Below are positions 1 through 12,700 of a stretch of 64,000 nucleotides of DNA, one piece after another (the stretch's first letter is position 1; every line of letters begins with the position of its first letter). The notes under the pieces were generated by a model. It was not told the DNA's origin. It made no database searches and saw only the letters and a list, made by a program, of their open reading frames with translations. The DNA is from Cliona cf. orientalis (Eukaryota > Porifera > Demospongiae > Clionaida > Clionaidae). The DNA lies in contig OZ005702.1 of NCBI GenBank assembly GCA_963930775.1, forward strand, positions 682,001-746,000, in the 5' to 3' direction. The position numbers and the translations under genes are program-made.

Positions 1-545
1 CCACCGACCCGTGGACTCTGGCCATGCTCGTCTCTCTGCTAGACCAGGCTCAAGACATCAAGGACAAGTACCGTCAGCTGGTCATGCTGCACAGTGAGTA
101 GCCTACAAACTAGTCTCACAAGGCAGACCCTCCTATGGAAAAAAAGGTCTGGCTTGTGAGACTCAATAATATGATACTAGTTTTGTTCATGAGTAGTCCC
201 AGTCCAACTAGCTCCCCCCAAATAACTGGTATATTTCCCCTTGGATTGAGGCTGCTGACTGTACACAATGAGGGTATATACCTTCCCCCCTCCTCTCCAT
301 TATGCACTCCTGATACCATGCACCTGGTGTTACTATGTGACGACAATGATTATTGTGATGCATGCTTATGTGGTTGCTTTGAGCTGGTACATCTGGTCTC
401 ACACACACACACACATGCACACAATTATGCTTCAGTTGAAGAAGGTCTTCACCAGATCTCGGCAAAGGAGGTACAGAGTGCAGTGGACAAGAGCTACCAG
501 GCATCCTTACTCTCACTCCAGCAGTGGGCAGCAGCTGCTACCTAA
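1..545 (+). CDS. 3' end of an unidentified protein-coding gene (last two exons)
   Basis: Two exons, 1-93 and 436-545, join in phase across a GT-AG intron (donor GTGAGTAG at 94, acceptor ending at 435) and end in a TAA at 543-545. The C-terminus reads TDPWTLAMLVSLLDQAQ, continues IKDKYRQLVMLHIEEGLH and finishes SLLSLQQWAAAAT. It looks helical and hydrophilic, with no motif I can assign. The gene starts left of the window and converges on MOCS2B, whose stop lies about 107 bp away, so both 3' UTRs must be very short or overlap. I do not recognise the family. The splice phase and the conserved-looking sequence make it a real gene rather than a chance ORF. Confidence 0.6.
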
Positions 546-652
546 CTCACTCTCTCTTTGAACAAGGAATCATATTTTTTTTGCATAATTATGGTGTAAG
601 GATATTTCACATAGATTGTACAAAAAAATGCTGTAATTATATTATAGTCAAC

Positions 653-731
653 TCAAGCGTTGACTCTCCACTTGCACTCTTTATTCTCTTTCCATTCTCC
701 TTCACCCTCAGCATACATCTCCTAGGGTAGG

Positions 732-773
<42 letters not shown>

Positions 774-3700
774 GTCATGTATTTACCATTCACCCTTCCT
801 GTTAGCAGTGCCATGATTATAATTATGATTGCCTAAAGACAAAAAAGTTTTCACCTTTTTCCAGATAGTTGCGGTAGCCTTGACAGCGTCAATGGCGTGT
901 GCCACAGCCTCTATAGCCTCCTTCCTGTGCTCTGATGATGCTGCTATCATCACGCTAGCTTCACCAACAGGCACAACCCTGTGCAGTGTATATTATGTGC
1001 ATGTAGCATGGGAGTATATTTAGCTATGCTTGTATCAACGTGTAGGCTGATTACACATGCATACAATAAACTACAATGCTATGAGTTAAAGATCCCAAAT
1101 GGTCCCCTTTCATTTTCTCATATAGCTGGTCACATACAAAAAATTAATGTATTACAGCATAGAATTAGTATAAAATGAGAAGTGTTTACAAATTTTTACA
1201 TGTAATATTTTTTTTACAGTTTATTGATGCACTTTAGCTCCCTATGTACACCATACCTAAATGACAAAGTTCTCTCTATACTGGCTATGTACAATAATAT
1301 TATTGTCTATCAGTTTTAGCTGTAATAGTTTTATGATTTTCAGTGGTGTGTCTTGGGGCGCTCTTGGATCCATTTTGCAATCTTAGGCAGCGATTCCACA
1401 GCTGCCTTCTGCTTTGAAACTGCCGTGTAGCCCTCCAGTATACCTGGATTGATCATGACCAGAAATCCCGTTGTCAGGACAATGCTCATGTCGACGTAGG
1501 TGACCTTTGACCCATAAACCCACCCCTCGGGGGACCCGTTACTTGTGATACGCTTTTCCAATATTCTGAGGAATTCAGGAAGGTCCTTCTCTTGAAGGGT
1601 CTGCTTCATCTCCGTTTGTCTTTTCTCGTCCTTTTCGAAAAACATGAGAACCATTTTCGCCTGCATGTCCTCAATCAGATCATGCATCCCAGCCAGCTCA
1701 GCGTTTTCAAAAGCGTTTGATCCAGCTAGCCCGTGCTCTTCGGCGAGGTAGCGTGCAATCGGTCCACTGCCTGCTAGCAGTTTGCCGCCATCGACTTCCA
1801 GCACTGGTATCTTTCCGTAAGGAGTCTTTGGCTTGAATTCGGCCCATTCTTGGTCGGTGAGGCGTACGTCTTCGTAGGGAAGGCCAGCCTGTAGAAGGAT
1901 CCACCTGATTAGCTCACCCCTGCCCATTTGGTTGAAGTAGTACAGCTTATAGGAGGGCATTCTGATAGCTAGTATATACAAACAGCTATAAGCTTCAAAT
2001 TTCAAGTGATCTTTATAAAAACTAATGCAAATTTCGGTTTTGCTGGAAGTAACAGACTGAGAGTGAGAGGTAAGCTAAAGGTGGTCTATATTATTGAGGA
2101 TGGCCGTAATACAATAGTATTGCTACCAGCAGAGGCAGTTTGGAGTGGTTTGAAGTGGTTTAAACTGGTTTGGGTCTAGTCAGAACCCTCACTACACGCA
2201 ATAAAACCACCACATAATAAAATTCATACTCCCTTACATGTGTGTACATGCACTGCATACCAGCGGAAGCACCATGGCAACTGATTAGCCATACTGTACA
2301 TCCCCACAGCGGACAGGGATACTCTAAAATTGCATTGTTTTATGACCATAAATTTAATTAACTGGCTCTCAGTAATAGGCCTTTATACCGGAACAACAGT
2401 GAAGCTAATTAACCTTACTGGCATCACTCCCATGATCCACAATGCTTGCTTACTTTGTTCATGCAAATCACAAAGAAAATTCTAATGTGGTATGAATCAG
2501 ATGATTGAGTCGTGAAAAGATGAAGCACTTTATGCATCTATTATTTAATAGCATTGTGTCATAACTTTGTGAGTATGTTTAGAATTCAGTCTTTGGACGC
2601 TCCTTGATCCACTTGGCAATCTTTGGCAGGGCCTCAACAGAAGCCTTGAGCTTCAAAACAGCAGGATATGACTCCAGAGTGCTGAGACCGCTCCTAATGA
2701 TCATTTCAGTCACTACAGTCAGAAAAAAGTCTGGATAGGTGACCTTTGACCCATACGTCCATCCCTCTGGAGTCCCGTTTTGAGTAATTTTCCTCTCCAT
2801 GATCCCCAAATACTTTGCAAAGTGGTTCTTGACGAGATCTTTCTTCAGCTCTTCCTTTCGCACTTCCTCTCTCTCGTGAACGTAGATCAGTATCTTCTGT
2901 ACCAAATCTTCGATTACATCGTTGTTGCTGGCAATTTCGGCATTTTCAAGAGCAGTTGTTCCCGCAAGCCCAAACTCCTCTGCAACATAACGTTGAATCG
3001 GTCCCCTGCCTGCTAGTAGTTTTCCATCGATGTCTAACACGGGCAAGCCTCCGTGTGGGGTCTGGGGTTTGAAGACGGCCCATTCCTCCTGGCTTAGTCT
3101 GATATCCTCAAAAGGCACACCAGCATGGACGAAGATCCATCGGATCACCTCTGGCCCACCCATCATGTTGAAGTAGTAAAGTTTGTAAGCTGGCATCTTT
3201 CCTTCTCTCTCTGCTGGCTGTAGCTATTAATGTGTGTTGTACCACTCAGTCTGTGGGACATGAGGTAGCTAGGGTGGTGACTTCCTGGGTGTGGGTGCCA
3301 AGGAAATTCCCTCAATGCCTAATAATAGCTTTGCATGATGTGTTCGTTACTAAAAATTCTGATTTGGAGCTTAATAACAATTGCACAATTACACAAGGAC
3401 TCACACAATAATATTATGGATTACAGTGAAAATTTGAAATCACTAAAAGAAGGGGGAAACTAATTTCATGTCCAAATCTAGTAAGTCACTTGCTAGGAAG
3501 CACACATAAAGTTGCATTTAATGCTCGGTCTTGGGGCGCTCCTGGAGCCACTTGGCGATGTTTGGCAGGGCCTCGACGCTTGCCTTGAGTTTAGCTATTG
3601 CTGGGAAGGGCTCCAAAAACTGGGCCCCACCACTGAAGGTGATCAGCATATCAGTGATGAAAGCAAGATACATGTCAACATACGTCACCTTCTGACCAAA

Positions 3701-6700
3701 AATCCACCCCTCGGAAGATCCATTGTCCGTGATCCGTTTGTTAAGAATTCCGAAATACTTTGGAAGATGAGTATCGTTGAATTCTTTCTTGAGCTCTTCT
3801 TTCTTCTTCTCATCTTTTTCATAGTATTGTATCATTATACGAATAACAAGATCGTCAATCACATCATTGATGGTGGCAAGCTCAAAATTCTCGACGGGGT
3901 TCGATCCAGCAAGTCCGTGCTGCTCAGCAACGTAGCGAGCAATAGGCCCACTCCCTCCGTAAATTTTCCCGTCAATATCCAGCACTGGCATGGCCCCGAA
4001 GGGGGTTTTGGGCTTAAATTCTTTCCACTCCTCCTGAGTGAATCTGATGTCCTCATATGGAACACCTGCCTGGATAAAGATCCATCGGACCAGTTCCGCT
4101 CTCCCCCTGGCTTGAAAGTAGTACAGCTTGTAGGTAGGCATGTTTTTGGTGGTTGGTTTTTTCTTTCTTTCCTGCAGTCAAATCTTGAAGAGGAGAACAG
4201 AGAGAGAGGGGGGGGAAGTGAATTTCTTCAGCAACTGTTCAAATAATGCAACTTACTATACTTTCCTGCACAGATGGTAGGAAGCTTGGTCCGCTTCTTT
4301 TGTAGCTGCACGTTATTCCAAAGATAACCCCTGAAAAAGGTATACAGAGCATGCGCATACACGTACGTACACTTGCAAACGGCGCCCGCGCGTGCACTAT
4401 GTGTCAACGCAACGTCATAGATCAGGCATTTTCAGCTTTGAGCGCTCGAGCGGGGGCGATACCATCAGCGCAGACGAGTTGCCCTACCCACTGTCACGTA
4501 CTGCTTCTGTTCCCGCCCCATCTATTGACTACACTTCGAGCTAGCTAGTGATTATCCAAGTGAGTTGCCTCGAATGGGCTATTCCAGATAATGGGCGTAA
4601 ACCCCTGTGGAGGGAGAGATTTGCATTTTGTACCCTAATTACTACTTAAATTTGTAAAAATTAATTATCATCAATAGCTACTAATCAATTTTCTGATTTT
4701 ACCCCGAGACCATGCCTACCTACAAGTTGTACTACTTTCCTTCGAAAGGAAGAGCTGAGCTGATCCGATGGATCTTTGTCCAGGCAGGCGTTCCGTTCGA
4801 AGATAAGAGGGTAGCAGGCGAGGAGTGGGCTGCCTTCAAACCCCAAACCCCCTTCGGCAGCATGCCCGTCTTGGACGTTGATGGCAAGCTGCTTGCAGGC
4901 AGTGGGCCCATTGCACGCTACCTAGCTGAGGAGCTCGGGCTTGCTGGATCAAATGCTGTTGAGAACTGTGAGCTAGCCTCCCTCTACGATGTGATGGATG
5001 ATCTATTCGCAAAACTTTTGAGCTTCTTCTTTGAGAAAGACGAAGCACGAATGGCAACCTTGAAGAAGGACCTTGACGACACTCAACTCCCCAAGTATCT
5101 AGGAATCCTCGACAAGCATATTAAAGATAACGGGTCATCTGAGGGGTGGATTTATGGCCAGAAACTCACTTACATTGATCTGCGTGTTGCTCTGCTTTCT
5201 GATATTGTGGTTATGGTCGGTGGAGCAAATGTCTTGGATGCCTACCCAGATCTTGCAAAGCTCAAGGCAACTGTTGAGGCCCTGCCAAATATTGCAAAGT
5301 GGATCCAGGAGCGCCCAAAGACAGAGTATTAATCAGTTTGAACTTGAAAGGGACTACTCTTTAGGCCACATCAATTTGATTTCATGTTTCTTGTGCCGAC
5401 TGTTTATTTCTGAGATTTGGAGAAAAAATTAAAAACCACAAGCACGTGATCCACCAAGTATGCATTAAGCAGTCCACGACAAGGAGCCAAGAAAAGAAGC
5501 TTCTCTTGCTTCTTAGACTCTAGTTGTAACAAATTCTGTCATTTGATTGGTTGGAATCAAGTATCTAAGTCACTTAGTAAGCCTACAACTTAGAAAGCTT
5601 ACAACTTAGAATACTTACAACTTAGAAACCCAGTTTTTGATACCTAGGGCAACAACTTGCATCATGTTACTTAGCAACCTCATGCTAGAGCCTAAATAAG
5701 TTAGACACTTCAGCCAATGGGATCTACAGTCTTTAGAATACTTCAGACACTTATAAAACCCTCAGGCTTCGCCTTCGGGATTTTATATCAGTGTCTTCAG
5801 TATTCTAAATCCTGTAGATCCCTTGGCTTCAGTGTCTAACTTATATATAGTTGGTAAGAACTACCATCATGGCTTCATTTTATCAAGGCTCAGTGTTCTG
5901 GAGGAGTCTTGCATTGATTTCTTGGTCAAATCAGCTTGTTCATAGCAGGACAGCGAATTTTAATGATATTAATTTTGTAACATTTTAATGAGATTCATAA
6001 ATTTTTTGCTTACCTACAGACCCTATCTCAGCCTTCCATCTGTCCAAGAAACATGAAATTAATTTGATGTGGCCTTAGCTTCTATATAGTGTGTATAATA
6101 ATTATTATTCTATATTTATATAGCATTACTGTTCTATCAAATAATGATTAGATTATTAGCACAAAAAGTTAGCCCAAACTCCTCCATGACATAACATTGA
6201 ATCGGTCCCCTGCCTGCTAGTAGTTTTCCATTGATGTCTAACACGGGAAAGCCTCCGTGTGGGGTCTGGGGTTTGAAGACGGCCCATTCCTCCTGCCTTA
6301 GTCTTAAAAGGCACACTGGCATGGACGAAGATCCATCGGATCACCTCCAGCCCATGCACCCATCATGTTGAAGTAGTAAAATTTGTAAGCTGGCATCTTC
6401 TCCTTCTCCTCTCTGCTTGCCGTGTTGGTCTGTGGGACATGAGGTAGCTAGGGTGGTGACTTCCTGGGTGTGGGTGCCAAGGAAATTCCCTCAATACCTA
6501 ATAATAGCCTTGCATGATGCGTTTGATACTAAATTCTGATGTGGAACTCAATAATAACTATTACACTTTCTAATAACTGCACAATTACACAAAAAAGGAA
6601 TCACATAATATGGATTACAGACAGAGTGAAAATTTTAAATCACTAAAAGAAGGGGGAAACTAGTTTCATGTCCAAATCACTTGCTAGGAAGCACACATAA

Positions 6701-9700
6701 AGTTGTATTTAATGCTCGGTCTTGGGGCGCTCCTGGATCCACTTGGCGATGTTTGGCAGGGCCTCGACGCTAGCCTTGAGTTTAGCTATTGCCGGAAAGG
6801 GCTCCAAAAACTGGGCCCCACCACCAAAAGTGACCAGCATATCAGTGATGACAGCAAGATACATATCAACATACGTCACCTTCTGACCGAAAATCCACCC
6901 CTCGGAAGATCCGTTGTCTGTGATCCGTTTGTTGAGAATTCCGAAATACTTTGGAACATGTGTTTCGTTGATTTCTTTCTTGATCTCTTCTTTCTTCTTC
7001 TCGTCTTTTTCATAGAAAAATATCATGAGACGAATCACTAGATCCTCAATCACATCACTGATGGTGGCAAGCTCGAAATTCTCGACGGGGTTCGATCCGG
7101 CAAGTCCGTGCTGCTCAGCAACGTAGCGTGCAATAGGTATAGTCCCTCCGTAAAATTTCCCGTCAATATCCAGCACTGGCATGACCCCAAAGGGGGTTTT
7201 GGGCTTAAATTCTTTCCACTCCTCCTGAGTGTATCTGATGTCCTCGTATGGAACACCCGCCTGGATAAAGATCCATCGGATCATCTCGACTCTCCCTTTG
7301 GCTTGAAAGTAGTGCAGCTTGTAGGTAGGCATTTTTTTGGTTGTTTTTTTTCTTCTTTCCTGCAGTCAAATCTTGGAGAGGAGAGCAGAGAGAGGGAGGG
7401 AGTGAATTTCGTCGGCAAACGTTCAAATAATGCAACTTACTACACTGTCCTGCACAGATGGTAAGAAGTTTGGTTCGCTTCTTTTGTAGCTGCACGTTAT
7501 TCCAAAAATAACCCCTGAATGAAAGGCATACAGAGCATGCGCATACACTTATAAACGGCGCCGGCGCGTGCACGATGTGTCAACGCAACGTCATAGATCA
7601 GGCATTTCAGCTTTGAGCGAGGGCGGTACCATCAGAGCAGACGAGTTGCCCTACCCACTGTCACGTAGCTGATTCTGTTCCCACCCCATCTATTGTCTAC
7701 ACTGAGTTGCCTCGAATATAAAACGGCCGCAAGCTTGCCCCCTTTCAAGCGTGAAGTACAAAAAATTACCTAGCTTCTTTCTAACTCCTGCCCCACCCAC
7801 CACCTTTGTACAGGTTTCCGAGACCATGCCTACCTACAAGTTGTACTACTTTCCTGGAAGAGGAAGGGCTGAGCTGATCCGATGGATCTTCGTCCAGGCA
7901 GGCGTACCGTACGAAGACAAGAGGATAGCAGGCGAGGAGTGGGCTGCCTTCAAGCCCAATACCCCCTTCGGTGGCATGCCCGTCTTGGACATTGATGGCA
8001 AGCTGCTTGCAGGCAGTGGACCCATTGCACGCTACCTAGCTGAGGAGTTCGGGCTTGCTGGATCAAATGCCGTTGAGAACTGCGAGCTAGCCTCCCTTTA
8101 CGATGTGATGGATGATCTATTTGCAAAACTTGCGGGCTTCTTCTTCGAGAAAGACGAAGCACGAAAGGCAACCTTGAAGAAGGACCTTGACGACACTCAA
8201 CTCCCCAAGTATCTGGGAATCCTCGACAAGCGTATTAAAGATAACGGGTCATCTGAGGGGTGGATTTACGGCCAGAAACTGACTTATGCTGATCTGCGTG
8301 TTGCTCTGGTTTCCGATATTGTGGTTATGATCGGTGGAGCAAATGTCTTGGATGCCTACCCAGATCTTGCAAAGCTCAAGGCGACTGTTGAGGCCCTGCC
8401 AAATATTGCAAAGTGGATCCAGGAGCGTCCAAAGACCGAGTTTTAATTAGCTTGAATTCAAAAGGGAGACACTAATGACTACTCCTTAGCATCTATACAG
8501 TATGTATAATTATTATTTTATTATTATTATAGCTTTTAATACAGTTCTATCAAATAATCATTATTCTTGAAGATTATTAGCACAAAAGTAATAGCTAATG
8601 AAGCTACATGTAAGGCCACTCATTTTTTAAAATTAACCTGACAGACCGTAAAATTTAAAGCATCCAATAGCTGAGGTTACTACAGGCATATAATACCAAC
8701 CCAGAGACTGCCTTAAATTAAAATTATTTTTACTAACACACAGCACAAACCTCTAGACAGCTGGATCATGGAATACTATAGAAATGTTGACACTTGTAAT
8801 TAAAATTCTTTGGTTAAATTATCATCCGCCGGACCGACCCACCCTACTATTTTGTGGTCATGTTAGTTCAAACAAACAATTTATTCTGTGTGGCTTAAGA
8901 GGAAACTTTCTATATAGTCTTTGCATACGATAACTTGGTAAGCATCCATGCTTTAAATTTAGCACAAAATCTATGTGCATATCACCATAGGTGACCTTTA
9001 TCATTAGACCCAGGTCCACCCATTATTTTACTGTTATGTTGATAGTCAAAGCCGCAAAGAGCGTGCATGCGTACGCACATGGCCTGAGCAGTGACGTAAC
9101 AATACAAAACACGATCTATATGTACCGTGCAATAATTGATAGCGCATGGATAAATCAACGTGATATGAAATTATTGGTGAATTACAAAATAGAAATGAAT
9201 TTGCAGTAATAATTCAAAAGTTAGAAATCAGACTTTGGACGCTCCTTGATCCACTTGGCAATCTTTGGCAGGGCCTCGACCGTAGCCTTGAGCTTTGCAA
9301 CTGCTGGATAGGCATCCAGAGCAGTGGGACTGGACAGCAGAATTAAATCAGCTAGCTGAGCAACTCGAAGATCAACATAGGTGACCTTGTTGCCATAGAT
9401 CCATCCGTCAGCTGCACCGTTATCGGTTATCAACTTGTTGAGAATTCCGAGGTACTTGGGAAGGTGCGTCTCCTCTAATTCTTTCTTCAGAGCAGGCTTT
9501 CGAGCTTCCTCTTTTTCAAAGTGGTGCAGTACGACCCTCAGGAGTAGATCCTGAGTAACGTCAAAAATCGTACTGAGCTCGAAATTTTCAATTTCACTGG
9601 ACCCGGCTAATCCGTGTTGTTCGGCAATGTAGCGTTCAATCGGTGCGCTACCGCCGAAGATTTTCCCATCGATTTCCAACGAAGGCATGCCCCCGTAAGG

Positions 9701-12700
9701 AGTTTTGGGCTTGAAGACAGCCCACTCCTCTTGGGAAAATCGAATGTCTTCATAGGGGACACCGGCCTGGGTGAAAATCCATCGGATCAGCTCAGCCCGA
9801 CCGCGACCTTGGAAATAGTACAACTTGTAAGTAGGCATTTTATTTGTTCGAATTAGTTATCTCTATACACATAAAATTTGGAAGAAGAGAAATATTATTC
9901 ATGAATAATATTCAGAAATGGCAATTGTAAGAAGTTAGATTCTACTCACGATTTAGAAATAATTTATATTGCCAGAGGGCGTAGATTCGAATTCGTTGGA
10001 GTGAAAATTTGCTGCAGTGACTGAGGAAGGCTGCTGCTGTTTATGGCAAATTATTTGCAAAACACAACACTTTATGAGCCACGTTGGGTGGGCAAGCCCT
10101 AGCGTGCCATGCTGAGTGTAAAAAGCAATGACGTAATGTTCGCGCGCGTGCGTGCATGCGCAATAGCGCAATAGGAGGAGCTCAGGCCTCGAAACAGCTT
10201 AGTACATGCTCAGCTCAGGACAAGCGGGTGATCTATCTAGCGCTTCTTAAATTAACCTATTTGGATAGTGTATCTCAAGTAAGTAACTGTATGGAACTCA
10301 ACTTTATTTATAACGTACATATTTACAAACAGATAGGATAAAACTGTATGATCATGCCATATGAATCATTCATCAGGGTTCTCCCCAGTAATAAATTAAG
10401 GCAGAGCGGGTGGGCGTGGTTTGGGCGGAGCCTGTGACCACATCAAAGGATTTTGTTCCCACAACAAAGGGAATCTAGTGAAAAAGGCATAGGGGGCCGC
10501 TCTGCTGAAAGGGCCTGGGGAGAACACTGATTCATTGATGATCCCTAACCCTCTACAGGAACTGAAACTGAGAATTATGCCAACTTACAAGCTGTACTAT
10601 TTCAATTTGAAGGCCAGAGCTGAGCCGATCCGATGGATCTTTGCTCAGGCAGGAGTGAAGTATGAAGACATCAGATTGGATAAGGAACAGTGGGCTAAGA
10701 TGAAGCCAGACACTCCCAATGGTTCCCTCCCAATTCTGGATGTTGATGGGCAAATGCTCGCAGGATCTATCCCCATTTCTCGCTACGTTGCAGAACAGCA
10801 CGGGCTAGCTGGCGCAAATGAGATTGAAAACGCCCAGATTGCCGGCATCGACGATCTGCTTACAGATATTGCCAACCGATTCGCTCGATTTTGGTTCGAA
10901 AAAGACGAGGCAGCTAAGGCAGAGATGAAGAAAGACCTGGAAGAAAAGCACCTTCCCAACTACCTCTCCTTCTTGGAGAAATCCATCACGACGAATGCTG
11001 CCCCAGAGTGCTGGCTGTTTGGCAAACACGTGACCTACGTTGACCTGAGGCTGACTCTGTCGCTTGAGTTTGTGCAAATGGCTATGGGTAACGACAAATT
11101 CCTGGAGTCGTATCCGGGCATCTCAAAGTTGAGGCAGTCCGTATTGGCCCTGCCAAATATTGACAAGTGGATCAAGGAGCGCCCTCAGACCAACTTTTAG
11201 TCTGCTTATTAGAGCTTGCTTTGTGTAGCATATTATATAACAGTGAGACTGTACCCTGTGTTATTTGACTCCAATTTCTGTTGGTATTCAATCAGTTACT
11301 TAATAAGCATATTCATGAAACAATGGGACACACCTGTATACATATACACTCAGCAAAAAAAGCACTTAACACACCCTCCTTTTTTGCACTGGAGCATGCA
11401 TCACTACAATCGTGAGTTACATAATATTATGTAACAGCCCGTTGAGGTATGTGACACTCCTAGAGCTTGCATCAGCTGAACAGAAGCCATAGACTGATTA
11501 ATCAAGCTCACACAGATTAGATGCCTTCTGTAAACTACAAATATCACGTAATATAGGTACATGGTTACAGCAAGTAAAATAATTTCGTTGAAACTGTACT
11601 AAAGTTCCCAGATTTTTAATAGCTTTCCTTTTCTGGCGTTGGGCGCTCAGCAATCCACTTTGCTATCTTTGGGAGGGCGAGAACTTTACTATCGAGAGCG
11701 GCAACTCCAGGATAGTTATCGAGAACAGCTGGGTCCATTCTCTTTAGTACGCCAATGATTCGAGGGACACGGAGGTCAATGTAAGTGACCTTTGAGCCAA
11801 AGAGCCACCCTTCAGGAGAAGCATTCTTCTTGATCTGCTTCTCCAACACATCAAGGTACTTTGGTGCACCAGTTTCGAAAAATTCCTTCTTGAGGGCAGC
11901 CAATTTATCCTCGTCCTTCTCAAATTTAAACCTAAACAACGCATTTTGAATGTCCTGAATGACATCACCGATGCCTGCAAGCTGCGCGTTCTCGATGGCG
12001 TTTTCACCAGCAAGGCCGTGCTTTTCGGCCACGTAGCGAGCGATGGGTATGCTTCCAGCAATCTGCTTCCCGTCCACCTCCAAGACAGGCAGGCAACCTA
12101 AGGGCGTTGTGGGCTTCATAGCGGGCCAGTCTTGGAAGGGAACGCGAATGTCTTCGAACGGGACTCCGACCTGTAGAAAGATCCATCGAATCCACTCGGC
12201 TCTTGCCTCTAGGTTGAAGTAGGTCAGCTTGTAGGTAGACATCGTTGATTCCTGGCAGAAATATCTTGCAGTTTGCTCTCGGTGTACAGCAAGTCTTTGC
12301 TCGTTTTATAGCCCAGAGTTTCTCTCGCGCGTGTGGAGATTGTCACTGTATGCTTCCCAATCCGGAGATGTGTATATAAAACAATGTAAACTGAGATAAG
12401 TACGTGCGTGCTGCTCCACCGGAGGTGGAGTCAGCCAAAATCTGAGCATGCGCAGTAGCAAATCCACAGACCCCACTTATGCTAACAATGTCAACAGGCG
12501 CTTACCCGATCCTGTGGATTATAGCCAGCTTGCAGACAGGCCACTTCTCTCTCACATTAACACAGATTTGCTTCAGCTGCTTGAGTGCCATTGCATTGTA
12601 TGCCTCATATTCTAACTGAACAACTTCCCTGCCTTCACAACAATAAGCATGAAAAATAGCATAATAAATGAATTACTATACGATAAAAAATTATTACACA

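Larger units (their letters stand above)
2967..8590. repeat. Tandem duplication of a three-gene GST block
   Basis: Unit A runs from within GST copy 2 (about 2967) through copies 3 and 4 and their 3' flank to about 6168, and includes the later 711-bp insertion.
Unit B runs from 6169 through the GST fragment, copies 5 and 6, and their 3' flank to about 8590.
Gene order, orientation, spacers and the AT-rich 3' flank ending ATTATTAGCACAAAA all correspond. Without the insertion each unit is about 2.4-2.5 kb. Confidence 0.82.
979..12505 (-). other. 11.5-kb MOCS2B intron hosting the GST gene cluster
   Basis: The donor (GTAAGC at 12505) follows the codons for HRIG. The acceptor (CAG ending at 979) precedes VVPVGEAS. 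The split codon is GG|G, and phase and protein continuity both fit. Other MOCS2 introns are under 250 bp, so this one is roughly 50 times longer. Its extra length is filled by nine intact GST coding regions in both orientations, a GST fragment and two short transposon-like insertions. The intervals 979-1339 and 12243-12505, which flank the array inside the intron, hold AT-rich sequence with no other gene visible. Confidence 0.85.

Noticed and set aside
3512..4246. A 244-codon ORF opposite GST copy 3, with a similar 112-codon one opposite copy 5
   Set aside because: Antisense shadows of conserved GST codons; they carry no domain and the conservation is explained by the GST frame.
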